From Syngnathus acus (lineage: Eukaryota > Chordata > Actinopteri > Syngnathiformes > Syngnathidae), in the NCBI RefSeq assembly GCF_901709675.1, contig NC_051101.1:3969501-4033500 (forward strand): a stretch of 64,000 bases of DNA. The letters run 5' to 3'. Numbering within the stretch: the stretch's first letter is position 1; each line of letters opens with the position of its first letter. The notes under the pieces were generated by a model, which made no database searches, had not been told where the DNA came from, and saw nothing but the letters and a program-made list of their open reading frames with translations. Made by a program: the position numbers and the translations under genes. Of the stretch, positions 39,853 through 53,349 are shown piece by piece.

Positions 39853-39925
39853 CAGGGGCACTGGTCCCCCTGAAATATGGTCGCACCCGCCAGTCGCCAG
39901 GCCAGATAATTGACTTTTGGGTAGC
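39853..39925. repeat. Dispersed repeat copy just after the myom3 stop
   Basis: It shares 'ggcactg..cccctgaaatatg..ccaggccagataa..gacttttgg' with 14262-14330. It begins about 13 bases after the stop codon, so it would lie in the 3' UTR. Confidence 0.55.
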
Positions 39926-40330
39926 TTCCAATATTTGGTGCAATATATCATATATTTAAAGTGCACATGGCGTGGCTTTGTGTTTGTTAATTAGCAGATT
40001 ACTTCCTGATTCACAGACGATGATGAAAGATGCGTGATTCAGTACGTGCTGTAGTTTTAAAGTCACAGGTTGGTAGACACTGGGTACAATAAGGGAACAA
40101 GATTTGAAAATTAAAGGAGCCGGTTTGTACTTTAAAAGTGCAAACAGTCCATAGGGTTGATCACCCCAACGGTTGGCCACTGGAGTCATGTGAGGAGGTT
40201 CAACGGCACCGCGGGGAGGAGAAAAGTTCCAGACAGCTAAGTCCAAATGATGCGTTTCCACAAATAGTGGCGTTTATTTACTCAACTGCACAAATGAGAG
40301 TGGCGTACTTGTGCACCTTTTTTTTTTTTT

Positions 40331-40336
40331 AATAAA
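40331..40336 (+). terminator. Possible myom3 polyadenylation signal
   Basis: AATAAA after a T run, 0.5 kb past the stop. It abuts a minus-strand retroelement fragment (about 40346-40405, starting CCATCCATTTT), so it may belong to the repeat rather than be functional. Confidence 0.3.
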
Positions 40337-40345
40337 TAATCCAAC

Positions 40346-40405
40346 CATCCATTTTTTTTTCTTTATGGGGGTACTCTGTCTTCATTGGGGTCACATTGGG
40401 TGAGG
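40346..40405 (-). mobile_element. Minus-strand fragment of the (ATGG)n retroelement
   Basis: CCATCCATTTT followed by 'ctgtcttcattggggtcac' reads, in reverse complement, as the terminal part of the family whose fuller copy is at 60600-60929. Confidence 0.45.
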
Positions 40406-40837
40406 CGGTGCTTCAGTTGGTGCTAATGGTTTGGTTAGCAAGTTCAAATGGCTGGAGTGAAACATAAATGTCACATTTGTATGGGAAGTGTTCATTTGTG
40501 TTCAGCACTGTCTGGGGATGGCCACAAGTTGAGGGAATACGTTTTGAAATTAAATGCTTTTGATGCTAACAGTGTGAGCTTTGTGATTCTCATTAATTCA
40601 GTTTGATCTCATCAGGTGACAGAAGTGGCAAAGGTCCTCTCACTCATACAGAAATAGAATTAGTTACTTGAGAAAAAAAAAAGTCAGGTAAAAGTAGACC
40701 TACTAATTCACACGCAGTCATGTTCTTGTCCCTGCTTCATGTATCTGAACCTCTTGAGTCAAAGTAGCCGCCATCTTTGTTTCGCGCCAATTCATGGAGC
40801 AAATGAACTCGGGGTTGTTCAAACAGCGTCCGATGGG

Positions 40838-40851
40838 GTTACTAATTAAAC
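40838..40851 (+). promoter_or_regulatory. HNF1-like site upstream of fabp10a
   Basis: GTTACTAATTAAAC closely resembles the hepatocyte factor HNF1 consensus GTTAATNATTAAC. It lies about 17 bases before the TATA-like box, where a liver promoter would be expected to carry it. Confidence 0.55.
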
Positions 40852-40868
40852 GCTTCGTCCGGGGAGAG

Positions 40869-40876
40869 GATAAAAG
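40869..40876 (+). promoter_or_regulatory. TATA-like box of fabp10a
   Basis: GATAAAAG in a GC-rich context, about 80 bases before the ATG. This would place the transcription start near 40900, giving a 5' UTR of about 55 bases, usual for FABP genes. Confidence 0.6.
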
Positions 40877-40956
40877 CGAGCCGGCTCGGGCAGACTTTCC
40901 CCACACGGTTGAGCTTCACCCACCTCATAGCCCGTCTCAGCCTCCTTCTGGTCAAC

Positions 40957-41682
40957 ATGGACTTCAACGGCACGTGGCAGGTCTACGCCCAGGAGAACTA
41001 CGAGGCCTTTCTCAAGGCCATGGGTGAGAAAAAATAATTTATGGGACTGATCCTATCTTTATATGTAAATGTTTTTTTTTCACACAGAACTCCCTGATGA
41101 AGTCATCAAGATGGCCAAGGACATTAAGCCGGTAACAGAGATCTCGCAGAAGGGCAAGGACTTCGTGGTGACCTCCAAGACCCCTGGAAAGACTGTGACC
41201 AACTCCTTTACCATTGGCAAGGAGGCTGACATTACCACCATGGACGGCAAGAAGCTCAAGGTAAATTGTTTATGAGGAAAGCTGAGATATTTTTTGTTGT
41301 TGTTGGGGTTTTTTTGCAACAAGCCATAGTACCCTGAAAAATGAATCTTTTGTTGAAATTGATGCAAGTGTGAATTGGTGCAGTGCTGTGTACTGGAAAA
41401 GTTTAAAGAATGAAAGGAGGACAGTGCAGTCGATGGATTTTTAGCATCTACTCTGTTACCCAGTGCGTTGTCAACTTGGAGGGCGGCAAGCTGGTCTGCA
41501 ACACTGGCAAGTTCTGCCACATCCAAGAGATCAAAGGAGGCGAAATGATCGAGGTACCCTGAACTCATCACTTATCACACGCACAGTAAATCTACTTTAT
41601 CGTTAAAATTTCCTCTCTTCTCTCGTTTTAGACTTTAAGCATGGGCTCCGTAACTCTCGTCAGGAAGAGCAAGAAAATGTGA
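40957..41682 (+). CDS. fabp10a: Liver-basic fatty acid-binding protein
   Basis: Coding exons: 40957-41023, 41088-41260, 41464-41553 and 41632-41682, total 381 nt (126 aa), the standard four-exon FABP structure with the family's usual exon sizes. The N-terminus '[19 protein letters not shown]' is the FABP start signature. The middle '[20 protein letters not shown]' and the C-terminus 'RKSKKM' match fish and bird liver-basic FABP. The protein is a ten-stranded beta-clamshell that carries fatty acids and bile acids in hepatocyte cytoplasm. Mammals lack this gene, which supports a non-mammalian vertebrate. It sits 1.1 kb downstream of myom3, same strand. The fabp10a versus fabp10b choice is by resemblance to the liver form. 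Confidence 0.95.
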
Positions 41683-41704
41683 AAAGCTGGACAGTGACAA
41701 TTGA

Positions 41705-41710
41705 AATAAA
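41705..41710 (+). terminator. fabp10a polyadenylation signal
   Basis: AATAAA 22 bases after the stop codon gives a very short 3' UTR, typical of this gene. Confidence 0.85.
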
Positions 41711-41795
41711 TGGCTATTTAAATACAATACATACGTTTGTTCATTGATCCTCCGTTTTTATCTACGAACCCTAAACGCAATTATTTTTTCTCCAC

Positions 41796-41807
41796 TGCGC
41801 ACGCGCA
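41796..41807. promoter_or_regulatory. NRF1-type site in the srsf10 promoter
   Basis: TGCGCACGCGCA fits the palindromic NRF1 consensus YGCGCAYGCGCR exactly. A second partial CATGCGCATTGC lies at about 41831. The site is 86 bases after the fabp10a poly(A) signal and about 190 bases before the srsf10 ATG. Confidence 0.6.
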
Positions 41808-41998
41808 CAAATTGCAGCGAGGAAGACAAGCATGCGCATTGCTTGCATCTTGTTCGTCACGTACCTTGCTTGCTTGCTAGACTTCAGGCTCGGTTTTGCT
41901 GCAGACAGTTGGGGTTCGCCTAACGGGGGATTGTTTAAAAAACAAAAAGCAAAAAAAAAAAAAAAGCAAACACCTGCCACGATATATCGTCGTCGCAA

Positions 41999-44855
<2,857 letters not shown>

Positions 44856-45406
44856 ACAACAGTTAAGTTTGACATTTAGTCACTTAAAAAACAAATTTTG
44901 TTTTTCTGCATTTTCTTGTTCATTGATGTTTTTCCATGTAGACTATGAAAATCTCTTCGAAGACATTGGCCATAATTTCCTTTCGTTGGATTGTTATGTT
45001 GGACTTTTCACTTCACTGTAAACTCCCACATCCAACAAAGGACTGTTTTGTTTTGCTTATTCTTTGGTTTTGGGTGATGACTGTAGCAGGTTGCGCAATA
45101 ACAACATGAGATATAAGTACCTTTTTGTACTCGCTACTGAATTTCAGCAATACCTCTATTTTACCACAAGGAGACAGTGGACCTTTTCCATTCCATGTCA
45201 AGCGTTCAGGGTGAGTACTGAAATCTACTGTAAATGTTGTTTAAAATATGCCAGTACAGTAAAGATGAAAACGTTTTGAGACGCTTGCCGTTATTTCCCT
45301 TGGTAACATTTTTACTTAAAGATTCTCATCTGAGGTTTTACTGTAATTTGCTCATCAGTATGTTGCTATTTGTACTGTGGGCCACCATTCTCAAATTCTG
45401 TCGTTC

Positions 45407-45412
45407 AATAAA
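45407..45412 (+). terminator. srsf10 polyadenylation signal
   Basis: AATAAA follows a T-rich 3' region 552 bases after the stop. Earlier signals are absent, so the 3' UTR is about 0.57 kb. Confidence 0.65.
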
Positions 45413-45504
45413 GTAATTTACCTGACAAAATTGACCTGGTTGGACAATATACATTAAATGAAGAAATCAACAGTCAAACGGTTTAGGGGGGATGGGGAAG
45501 GGAT

Positions 45505-47369
45505 TATTTATTAATTTCATGTCAAATTTAACTTCAATCAATGCATTTTTCCATATTTTTTTAAACCAATTGTTACCAATAAACAGGGCATTTCTTCTTT
45601 CCAAAGAAAATGAGTGGGGACAAATTCAAATCCAATTTATGACAATACAAGTTCTAATTTAGCATGAGGAGACTGCAATGCATGACTTAACTGGATCAAC
45701 AGCATATTAACATAAAAATAATCAGCTGGCGGAAGATCAGCTGAGAGGTAAGGGTGCTTCTAAAATTGTTTTTAGGACAAAAATAGTCAAATTGGTTTTC
45801 TAAGGGGCTCAAATTTAGGCATAACCCGAGTTACAAATTCATCCAGATAAATGTCGCGCAAATACAAATCTCCCCGGTTCCAATCGGCGACACATTTCTT
45901 TCACTCTACACTGCATCGTACAAAATCATAAAAACCATGTGCAAGATCTCCCAAAAGACTTCAGTGCAGGGCTCACTCATTCTGGCAAATGCTTGGTTTT
46001 CTTTCTTTTTCTTAACAAAAATATTCTTCAGCATCAACGAAGTCGAGACGGTGCTCGTCCCATACATTCAGTGTTATAATTAGTACTAAAAATACTTTCG
46101 TCTGCAAGCCTCCGCCGTACTCTGTGCTTGCAAATGTACAATATGCTACAAGAACTTTATACATGCCATCATTCTTATTAGTATTTACATGGCTCCTGAA
46201 AGACATGATCATCGAATGAGGTTTTGTCGTCTTTAGTCTGGCTATGAAGCAGATTCAATTCTGCACAGGGAAAGCAACAACGAATCAAAAGCAGAAAATG
46301 GCTCACGTGAGGAGGAAAACAAGATAGTCGATCGCGCATCTGATTCTAGACCGTCACAGCCTGTAACAACACATCTGGAGCAAGTGCAGTGCAAAATGGG
46401 CTCAAAATCATGATGGACCAGAAACAAACAGCGCACCACGCTCATAATGTCACAAAATGACAACGCAGCCTCATCTTTTCAACACAAACTTGTGCCGCAG
46501 ACAGGACCAATTTTATTGGTCCTCTTCCGCATGTTACAGCGGGACGAGTGGGTGTTAAAAGATGAGATTGAGTAACAGAAGCAGGCGGGGGGGGCAGCTT
46601 TGGTTAACGCACGGCACCACCGAAGCACAACAAGACGACCTGGACACACTACAAACACCAAGACTCGACATTTGTCCGCCTTTCACGTGGGGCACTGACA
46701 CTTTCAGAGTGAATGTCACATCTGTAATTTTACACACGCAGGTGTCGCCCCCTTCGTGATACTCCCTCCAAACAGGAGGACAATAGCAAGAGCAACGGCA
46801 GAAAAATGTCTTTGAGAGGCAGTGTGAACACGAGTGCCAACCGGGCCTTTGAGCAGCACGTCCCCAGTAGTGCATGTGCGCACAGCGCAATAAAAAAAGG
46901 TACGTACACAGGAGTCGACCGCCAGAGGCCCGTGTGCCATGATATCAACTTTCATCAAAACGCCATTAAAAAAGAATGTACACGTGATTTCCCTGCAGAA
47001 TCGCAGTTGAGCGTCCTACTGTTTGAAAAACAAGAAAGCCAGAGGGGCTTCTCGTTTTTAAATGTGCTACAAAAAAGGAGACTGGACTGTGCTGGCAACC
47101 CGTTATCGAGTATAAAAAATAAAATCGGCTGTATATGTCCACAGAAGCGGACGGGAATTAAGTAACGTGTGGAAAAATAAGTGCACCCAATCTGCTTTGA
47201 TAGCCATAATAAAAAGAACAAAACCCGACGCAAAAAAAAGGTGTTGTGTGGGTGGGTGTGTTGGATGGGGTATCCACTTTGTCGTCACCAGCGAGGCAAG
47301 AGGACTGTAATATCTGATTTGTTAAAAAAAAACAGCTCATTAAAAAGCGTATTACAGCCATTTTCCTCT
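45505..47369 (-). other. Probable long 3' UTR of pnrc2
   Basis: Minus-strand sequence downstream of the pnrc2 stop has no coding content. A minus-strand AATAAATAATCC (about 45503-45514) and an ATTGG-flanked AATAAA (about 46508) are candidate ends. If the distal one is used, the 3' UTR is about 1.9 kb and nearly meets the srsf10 3' end. The length is inferred, not shown. Confidence 0.4.
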
Positions 47370-47846
47370 TCAGGCTTGCACCTTCAAGAGGCTCTTGAGC
47401 TGGAAGGTCATCATCTCCCTACTCTCGCCGGCACTCATGGGGAAGGACACCCAGTGGCTGGGTGGCTTGGGCAGCACGCTGGGCGAGGGCGGCTCACTGA
47501 ACTTGGGCCCAGCATAGCTGGGGCTGCCCCGGGCGCTCAGCAGTGTGTTGAGGTGGGACACGGCCCCCTCCCAGTCCTGCTGGTAGGCGGCGGCCAGACG
47601 GGCGATGGAAGCGGCCGCCTCGGCCTGCCGCGCCTCCGGAGAGCATTGGAACCCCAGAACGCCCTTGTCGCTGCTGCGCCGATGTTGGTGGAGGACACCG
47701 GCCCCCGCAGCCGACACCACCGTCATGTTGCCGTTCTGGTCGCGGCCCCTCTGCTTGCTTCGGCCCAGATGCTGGTTCTTCTTCTTGGGGCGCTCATGAT
47801 GGGCGCCTGGAATGTTGCTGCACCGCTCTCCGCCGCCACCTCCCAT
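47370..47846 (-). CDS. pnrc2: Proline-rich nuclear receptor coactivator 2
   Basis: One uninterrupted coding exon of 158 codons. The start '[17 protein letters not shown]' and the C-terminal '[20 protein letters not shown]' with 'SHWV' and '[14 protein letters not shown]' are the two conserved blocks of PNRC2. '[13 protein letters not shown]' is the SH3-like proline-rich motif. The final '[10 protein letters not shown]' includes the nuclear-receptor-binding LKxLL-type segment. The middle is longer and less conserved than in human (human about 139 aa). PNRC2 is a nuclear receptor coactivator and links UPF1 to the decapping factor DCP1A in mRNA decay. A splice acceptor on the minus strand ends at 47869, so the start is in the second or later exon, with 5' UTR exon(s) upstream. 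Confidence 0.95.
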   Translation of the reverse strand: MGGGGGERCSNIPGAHHERPKKKNQHLGRSKQRGRDQNGNMTVVSAAGAGVLHQHRRSSDKGVLGFQCSPEARQAEAAASIARLAAAYQQDWEGAVSHLNTLLSARGSPSYAGPKFSEPPSPSVLPKPPSHWVSFPMSAGESREMMTFQLKSLLKVQA

Positions 47847-48442
47847 GATACTTCACCTTGACTGTCACCTAAACAAACAGGTATGGGTGCCTTAGTTTTA
47901 TGTGCTTTGACACATCTTTACCCATATTCCTTCTCCACCCTCAACAAAACCAAAATGCCATCTTCCTAAATTTGATGTCAAGAAAAAAAGTGTTTTTGAC
48001 CAAATTAAGACTTTTTTTTTTAAGGTCCTGTTTTTGTTGCGTCAACTTACCCCAAAAAAAATTGGTTCATGTCCCATACAGCTTAAAATTGCAGCAATAG
48101 TTGTTATTTGATCACATTCTTAACATATGCAATGGCATTCCATGACTGTAGCATAACTTCTTGTTGATAACCTCATACAGTGTACTTACACGGTAAAGTA
48201 ATAATTTTATTATTGACTTGTCAGTTTTGCCCCCCCAGTAAAGGACCGTTATAGGTCTGTCATAATAAGGCTATTGATTATTATTATTATCATCATCATC
48301 AATCGGATACAATTTTATTTAAATTACTGTGTTAACCCCCCCCCCATAACTGTTTACCCAATTATCTATGGTATTGTTTAGTTCCTACAGTAGATGTTTA
48401 CTGGTCAATTAAAAAAAATATTTATTATAATCTCATTTAAAG

Positions 48443-48845
48443 TTATTGCTTACTAGCGTTCAATTTCTGCCCGTGGAAATGCAGTCGTTTGCCTACGTGC
48501 AGAAGCGCAAGCAGCGCCAGGACAGACAGCCAGCCACCCCTCCCCCATCGCCTCCACAAGACGAAAACAAGCTCGAGGCACGCACCTCTTTGTTGCCACA
48601 AAGTTACGCAGGAAGAGAGCCCTCTTCTTCGTCCTTTTCGCCTGTCTTCCGCCTCGAAACAGCTTTCTCCGTCCCCGAGAACAGTCGATGTTGGTGTTGT
48701 CGTCGTCGCGTCTCCTTCTGCTGGTATCGAGCGGTCTTTGTCCCGTCGAGTGTGCCGGGCTGGCGGTCGTCGAGTGCCAATGGGCGTCGCTTGATCGCGG
48801 AGCCCAGTAGAACATGAATTCACCTAGGCGCACACGATCCACCAC
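48443..48845. other. GC-rich block open in several frames, upstream of pnrc2
   Basis: About 400 bases of higher GC than the neighbours, open in two frames on each strand. The peptides are R/S/P-rich, do not resemble any protein I know, and no pair of splice sites gives a convincing gene. It may be a 5' UTR or an alternative first exon of pnrc2, or simply a CpG-rich segment in which stop codons are rare. Confidence 0.3.
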
Positions 48846-49159
48846 GAAGCCGCAAGACCTATAATAATAATGATGATATAATAATTACAATAATAATAAA
48901 AAACACCATCGCACATTCGATTTAATAATTTGTCAACGTACACTTCCTGTAGTGACGCAGTTTCGCTCGTTTAAAGTCCACTTCTCACCGATAATTATGT
49001 GTTATTTGCGTTGTTACGTGATAATTAATCTAGTAAAGCGTTGGAGTGGTTCAATTGGCCGTCTCCGTTGTAGGTCAGTGTACTTTAGCGGAGAACAAAA
49101 CAAAGAAGCTTTAGCTCTGTAATGGCGACCAGGAAGAACAAAAATAACTAGTCTCTTAC

Positions 49160-49340
49160 CGACTTCTTAAGGCTTGATCGTCGAAGCCTTTCGTCCGGAT
49201 TGTTGTTTTTGCAAAACAGAGATCCTTCGTTAGTGTTTCCCACTAATTCGGTTGATGGTCACCTAGTAGATGGGAAAACAAAACTCGGGGAAGCAGTCTG
49301 CTCCTATCTCTCCCTCGTCGTCTTTTCCGACTGTGTCTGA
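49160..49340 (-). other. Probable non-coding first exon of pnrc2
   Basis: On the minus strand a strong donor, AAGTCG followed by GTAAGAG, lies at 49160/49159. The sequence upstream on that strand lies next to CCAAT and CRE elements. The exon would be non-coding and splice to the acceptor at 47869. The 5' end is approximate. Confidence 0.4.
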
Positions 49341-49429
49341 ATTGCTACAAAATGTCGCCCTCATCTCGTCTATGTAGCTTGTGGCAGGCACCCTCCGACC
49401 AATTACATCGCGAGTTTGAAGGGCCCCGG

Positions 49430-49487
49430 CCAATCAGCGGCGAGTAAAACGGACGCATTCTTGCTTGTTGCCAGACGAGTGACGTCA
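49430..49487 (-). promoter_or_regulatory. CCAAT box and consensus CRE in the pnrc2 promoter
   Basis: CCAATCAGCG at 49430-49439 fits the NF-Y site. TGACGTCA at 49480-49487 is the full palindromic cAMP response element. Both lie within about 150 bases upstream of the probable pnrc2 first exon. Another CCAATT lies at 49399. Confidence 0.55.
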
Positions 49488-52400
49488 GTGACTGACTTGT
49501 CTTTGTGTTTGTGCTTTCCGCAATTTCTCATAGTGAGAAGAGAAAACACAAAAAAAATACACCACATGTCGAGTGTACAAAGCTGTTTCGCTGTTTGACA
49601 TTTTTGTTAGGTAACGCAATGTAATTACACAACACATACGCTACGGACAGGCCACCGTAAGGAGCGGATTAAACGTTATGTAATGTCGATCCTTTATCGA
49701 AATCGAACGCAGTTTTTAAGAAATCATTTGATGAAATAAGACGTTTTAGTATCTTGTCTTGTTTTTTTTCCATTTTGTGTCGAAACAGCTGCAGCAGGCT
49801 GGAAATGAAACCCTTCACCCACCCATCAACCCCCACCCCCATTCCTCAACTCACTAAAACATTGTGTTTCGACCCATGGGAGACTTAACTATTTTGCGAG
49901 GTGGTGGTGCTGTTATATTTAGGCCAAACAAAACTCCAATAACTAACCTGTAATTTGCTACAACTAAATCACTGCTGTCAGATAATCAAATGGCACAACA
50001 TGACCAAGTTTTTCTTTATCAGTTTCAGAGCAATATAATTGAGTCTCCAGTAATTCTAACTTGCATTGTTTTGGAGTATGGAAAGAAGCCAGAGTACCCG
50101 GTATCCAGGTAAACAAGGAAAAAAAAAATTTTTTTTCTTTTGTTGTTGTGTCTTGTGAAACTGGTAAGTAGGTAAGGGACAGGAAGTCATACGTAACAGC
50201 CATAACATAACTTCCAGACTAACAACAATTGGGGAACCTCACGTTCTGGCCTTTGTACCACTTAATCTCCGCCATACGTCAGCTAGTACAACCTTGGCCA
50301 TGTTTGCACAAAAAAGGTAAAAACTCGGGAGAGCATGATCAGTCAGTCAAGAGTGGCTTTCCTCCGCTGGAGAGTGTGTGGACTTTTAAAAGTTGCACAA
50401 CAGGCAGGGGGGAGGGGTGGAGTCGTTAATCACAAGTCCCAAACTAAGGAAAGTAGGTCATCAGCAAGGCCTTTTGCGGGTCGCATCGACCTGGCATGAA
50501 GGCCACGTCACCATATTTGTCAATGTAAACATGACACCCATAGTAAAAAAAAAAAAAAAGAACACGTCCATGTCATTTGATTCTTCAAGCAAAAAACCTG
50601 GCACACTAACTCAGTTTTTCCTCCCCAAGTTCACTCGAGGCCTGCATTGTTTACGGAATGATCCCTTTGACTGTGCGAACCTGAAGTACGTTTGAAACTG
50701 TTTTCACATGTTGAGATTTCATAACATTCAGATAGACTTGCTCAGGGACAACTGCTTTAAATAAACAAAACAGAGTCCTTCTGGAGAGTAGTTTGCTTTG
50801 TTCCTTATCTCAGTTTCAAGGTCTTGGTTCAGTCCACATTTGTGCAAAACAAGTGGTTTTCATTTGTCAAAACGGAACCCATTTAATTAAAAATTTAAAA
50901 TAGGAAAAAAAAGTCAGCCGCAAATTTTTAATCAAAATAAAAATCACACCGAACGGCAAAAAAGTTTTTCTTTTAGGAAACATTTGTGGCTTTTGTTTGG
51001 CTTTGAAGAAAGAGGCAGGGAGAGGTTGTTGAAATGAAAGCCTAAGTGGTTTGCGTCACTAGAATTATTTTCTTGTTACGCCGGTTTCATTGCCAATGAG
51101 TGACCACAATTCACCTGCTGCCAGAAACCTATTGCCAGTCACGACGACAAAGGTGGAGCTGCACTGTGTTTGTCCGTGGAACCAATGCGATTAGCGAGCA
51201 GGGCTTTTATTTCTGACTAGCTTCTTGACCTTCACTTAAACGGGTGCGCCAACTTGTTCCACTGTTCTTCCTCATTCCAAATGTTTCATATGGAAAGTAA
51301 TACAAGTCCTGCTGCAGTATTACTTTACGTGTTTCAACATGGTTTGGAAAAATGCCTGAAGGCGTCGTAATATATTCCAGCCCAGAAGTTGATGACGATA
51401 CCGTCTTAAAGTATGTCAAGAAATACCACACAACTGCTTAGGGAGTTAATTGACCGGAGTAGCGTTAACGGCGCAAATTGGTGTCATTTCACATTGAGAC
51501 CTGTTTTGTTCTCAATGTTTTGCGCATTAAGCTCGAAAAACACAGACTTTTTTTAACATTTTTGAAAATATCTGTAATAACTACTTTATTAAACCAGCCA
51601 TTGTGCTTCCACTGCAAGGAAAACAAAGTGAATTTATATGCTGTGATGTTCCCTACCGCCGTCTAGTGGTGGGGGTCTGAAGTGCACTTGTATCTCAATG
51701 CCGGGTTTTACAGGATCTCCAAGTGAAATGATTGCCTCTTTTCTTCAATTTTTCCTATAATAGTGAAATGAAACGTTCCATTTAGATGACCGGGCAACAG
51801 ACCACACTCAGGCTGATGCTTCCTTGTATTATTTCATCCTCTCATCATCATCATCATCATCCCTCCCTCTCGCTCTGTCCAATTGGTCTTATTTGCTCTC
51901 CTCTTGTGCTCACATCACTAAAAGTGGCGAGCGCAAACAGCAACAGGTAAGCAACCTGCCGTGAGCTTCTTCACATGTCAATTTTGAAATATGCTAATGC
52001 AAGCTGTCATATTGTTGGGCAATACTTTGGGGAATCGTCATGATTTGTGATGATGAATTTCTGCTGAACTTGGTGCATGTGGAATAAGTGACTCAACGTC
52101 ACATTTCAGTTGTGAAAAAGGGGATGTGCTATGTATTTGTTTAAGTGATTAATAGAAAAAGAGGAAAATCAACTTTCCCAAATGATAGCACTTCTTCATT
52201 CGACAGTTTGTTTTCACAATCATCGTAATTTTAAAATGATATTACATGTATATGTATTATATACATGTACATGTATCATATAACAATGGATTTTGATTGA
52301 TAGCATGACTTTATATTTAAGTGTATTTTAGAGATTTCTAATTCACGCTAGTTTGATAGTTTAGGAGTATTTACATGTTGTATTTGAATGTGTAATATGA

Positions 52401-53349
52401 ACATTATAGGCTACTTGAATCATCATACTTTATTCTTTTCATTAAGGTGGCTATTTAATCATGTTATTGAGAATACATCGTTTGGTATAATCTATACAAT
52501 TATATTTTCATGTTAGATGTTTCGTGTGTATATTTTGACATGTTTTATTTGATGCTTTATATATCAAACTGTTACCTAATAGTGTAAATATTTAGTATAA
52601 ACAATGGTAAGTTACAGTATCTTAAGGCCTCTCTTGACAACAGGTAGCTTGTACTAGAATGGATTTATTGTTCCTAAAAATTTGACTCTAATGGTCCACC
52701 CCCATTAATGGCTCCATTATTTAATACCTCAGCCCAATCCTCTTACATTACTTCAATCTATTGATTGCATATAGGGGAAAGGATTCATAAAAGCTGACCG
52801 ACCTTCACTTTCTGATTACAAGTCCGCTACCTCATGTGTCCACCAGGGGGCGGTGCATCGTGCATCCTCATTGTCAGGAAATTAACTGGAGCCTTTTGAA
52901 AAATAGTCCAAAAAGTGAGTTTGGTGATAAATGTATTTATTTTTTGTGCTGTATATCAACTGAAGACAAGTTTTACAAATACATTCACGCCGATCTCTCG
53001 TCTTTATGGCCGACATGTTCGAGGCCGTAATGATCATTACATTTGTTTGCTTTGAGCTCCAAATGACTTTCCACTTTCCCTTAAAAATGTCAATGTTCCC
53101 TCTTAGCTCGAAGTTCAATATTGACAGAGAGGACTCGTAATTACATTTTGTGCTTATTATTGTTGCTGTTTTTGCCCCTCCCTCCCTTGGCAGGAAACGT
53201 CTGCCCTTAATTGGTGTTGGAGTGGAAAAGGTTGTGCTGGTTGGCGCCCATGAGGTTTGACATTTAGCTCATTGTATATGACAGTCACAATGTGATTACG
53301 TATAACATATTTTATTGTCGTCAAGGCGCTACAAAACCGAAGGGCTAAA
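49488..53349. other. Interval between pnrc2 and cnr2
   Basis: No coding exon is supported. A possible non-coding first exon of cnr2 ends at a good donor, CAACAG then GTAAGC (51946/51947), and has an ATCATC run and CCAAT box just upstream (about 51840-51885). An AT-rich palindromic stretch lies at about 52244-52280. Confidence 0.4.

Noticed and set aside
47181-47861. A 226-codon plus-strand open frame
   Set aside because: It is the antisense shadow of pnrc2, whose minus-strand protein has clear family motifs.
52244-52280. AT-rich palindrome (ACATGTATAT / ATATACATGT) as a cruciform or hairpin RNA
   Set aside because: The 10-base arms in strongly A/T-rich DNA are not unusual and there is no transcript context.
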